Shown in pieces: positions 6,468 through 6,534 of a stretch of DNA of 6,534 nucleotides. A model generated the notes under the pieces. That model did not search any database and was not told the DNA's origin. It saw only the letters and a list, made by a program, of their open reading frames with translations. The DNA comes from Oscillospiraceae bacterium (GTDB lineage Bacteria; Bacillota; Clostridia; Oscillospirales; Ruminococcaceae). The stretch covers positions 1 through 6,534 of the forward strand of contig JAGBFZ010000214.1 of assembly GCA_018110855.1 (NCBI GenBank). The letters are read 5' to 3'. The translations under genes were made by a program, and so were the position numbers. The first letter of the stretch is position 1; each line of letters begins with the position of its first letter.

Positions 6468-6516
6468 ATAGCTTTGTCAAAAACGTTCTACCGGAACGTT
6501 TTTGAGGATAGCTTTG
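6468..6516. repeat. 9-bp direct repeats flanking a hairpin
   Basis: ATAGCTTTG occurs at 6468-6476 and again at 6508-6516, one copy on each side of the inverted repeat at 6477-6505. No gene lies in between. It could be a small dispersed element or chance in AT-rich spacer. Confidence 0.5.
6477..6505. terminator. Perfect 12-bp hairpin, possible bidirectional terminator
   Basis: TCAAAAACGTTC (6477-6488) and its exact complement GAACGTTTTTGA (6494-6505) enclose the loop TACCG. Each arm gives a T5 run at its 3' side on the corresponding strand, so it may terminate transcription from both directions, for example rny readthrough and a gene beyond the right edge. Confidence 0.55.
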
Positions 6517-6534
6517 CACAACCGCCATAGAAGG

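Noticed and set aside
6488..6532. Possible 3' end of a minus-strand gene entering from the right (ends ...KLSSKTFR)
   Set aside because: Only 14 codons are visible and the stop falls inside the hairpin stem; too short to support a gene.

Overview
The window looks like a chromosomal segment from a Gram-positive Clostridia-type bacterium, perhaps Ruminococcus/Oscillospiraceae; this is inferred. The evidence is a T-box riboswitch, an RNase Y gene with a strong AGGAGG ribosome site and TTG start, a Cys-anchored lipoprotein, and AT-rich sigma-A-like promoters beside coding DNA of moderate GC. I see no transposase, integrase, CRISPR array, tRNA or rRNA gene.

Two transcription units diverge from about 4450-4513. 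Leftward (minus strand), a near-consensus promoter (TTGACA, 17-bp spacer, TATCAT; 4449-4421) drives a leader of about 300 nt that is a clear T-box riboswitch, with an antiterminator and a competing intrinsic terminator. Four minus-strand genes follow: a DUF815-type P-loop AAA ATPase (4115-2934), a NitT/TauT-like substrate-binding lipoprotein (2916-1837), an ABC permease overlapping it by 8 bp (1844-1041), and the 5' part of threonyl-tRNA synthetase, thrS (945 to the left edge). The best specifier triplet in the T-box is ACC (Thr), which fits thrS at the end of the gene string. If no other promoter intervenes, uncharged tRNA-Thr would control the ATPase, the transporter genes and thrS together. 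No ABC-type ATPase gene lies in the visible operon.

Rightward (plus strand), a second near-consensus promoter (TTGACA, 17 bp, TACAAT; 4514-4542) precedes about 335 nt of non-coding, hairpin-containing leader and then rny (RNase Y; TTG start at 4885, stop at 6375). A perfect 14-bp hairpin follows rny at 6382-6414. A second perfect 12-bp hairpin, flanked by 9-bp direct repeats, lies at 6468-6516 near the right edge.

Most of the window is ordinary housekeeping sequence. The notable points are the gene order T-box / DUF815 ATPase / SBP / permease / thrS, and the long uncharacterised leader of rny.
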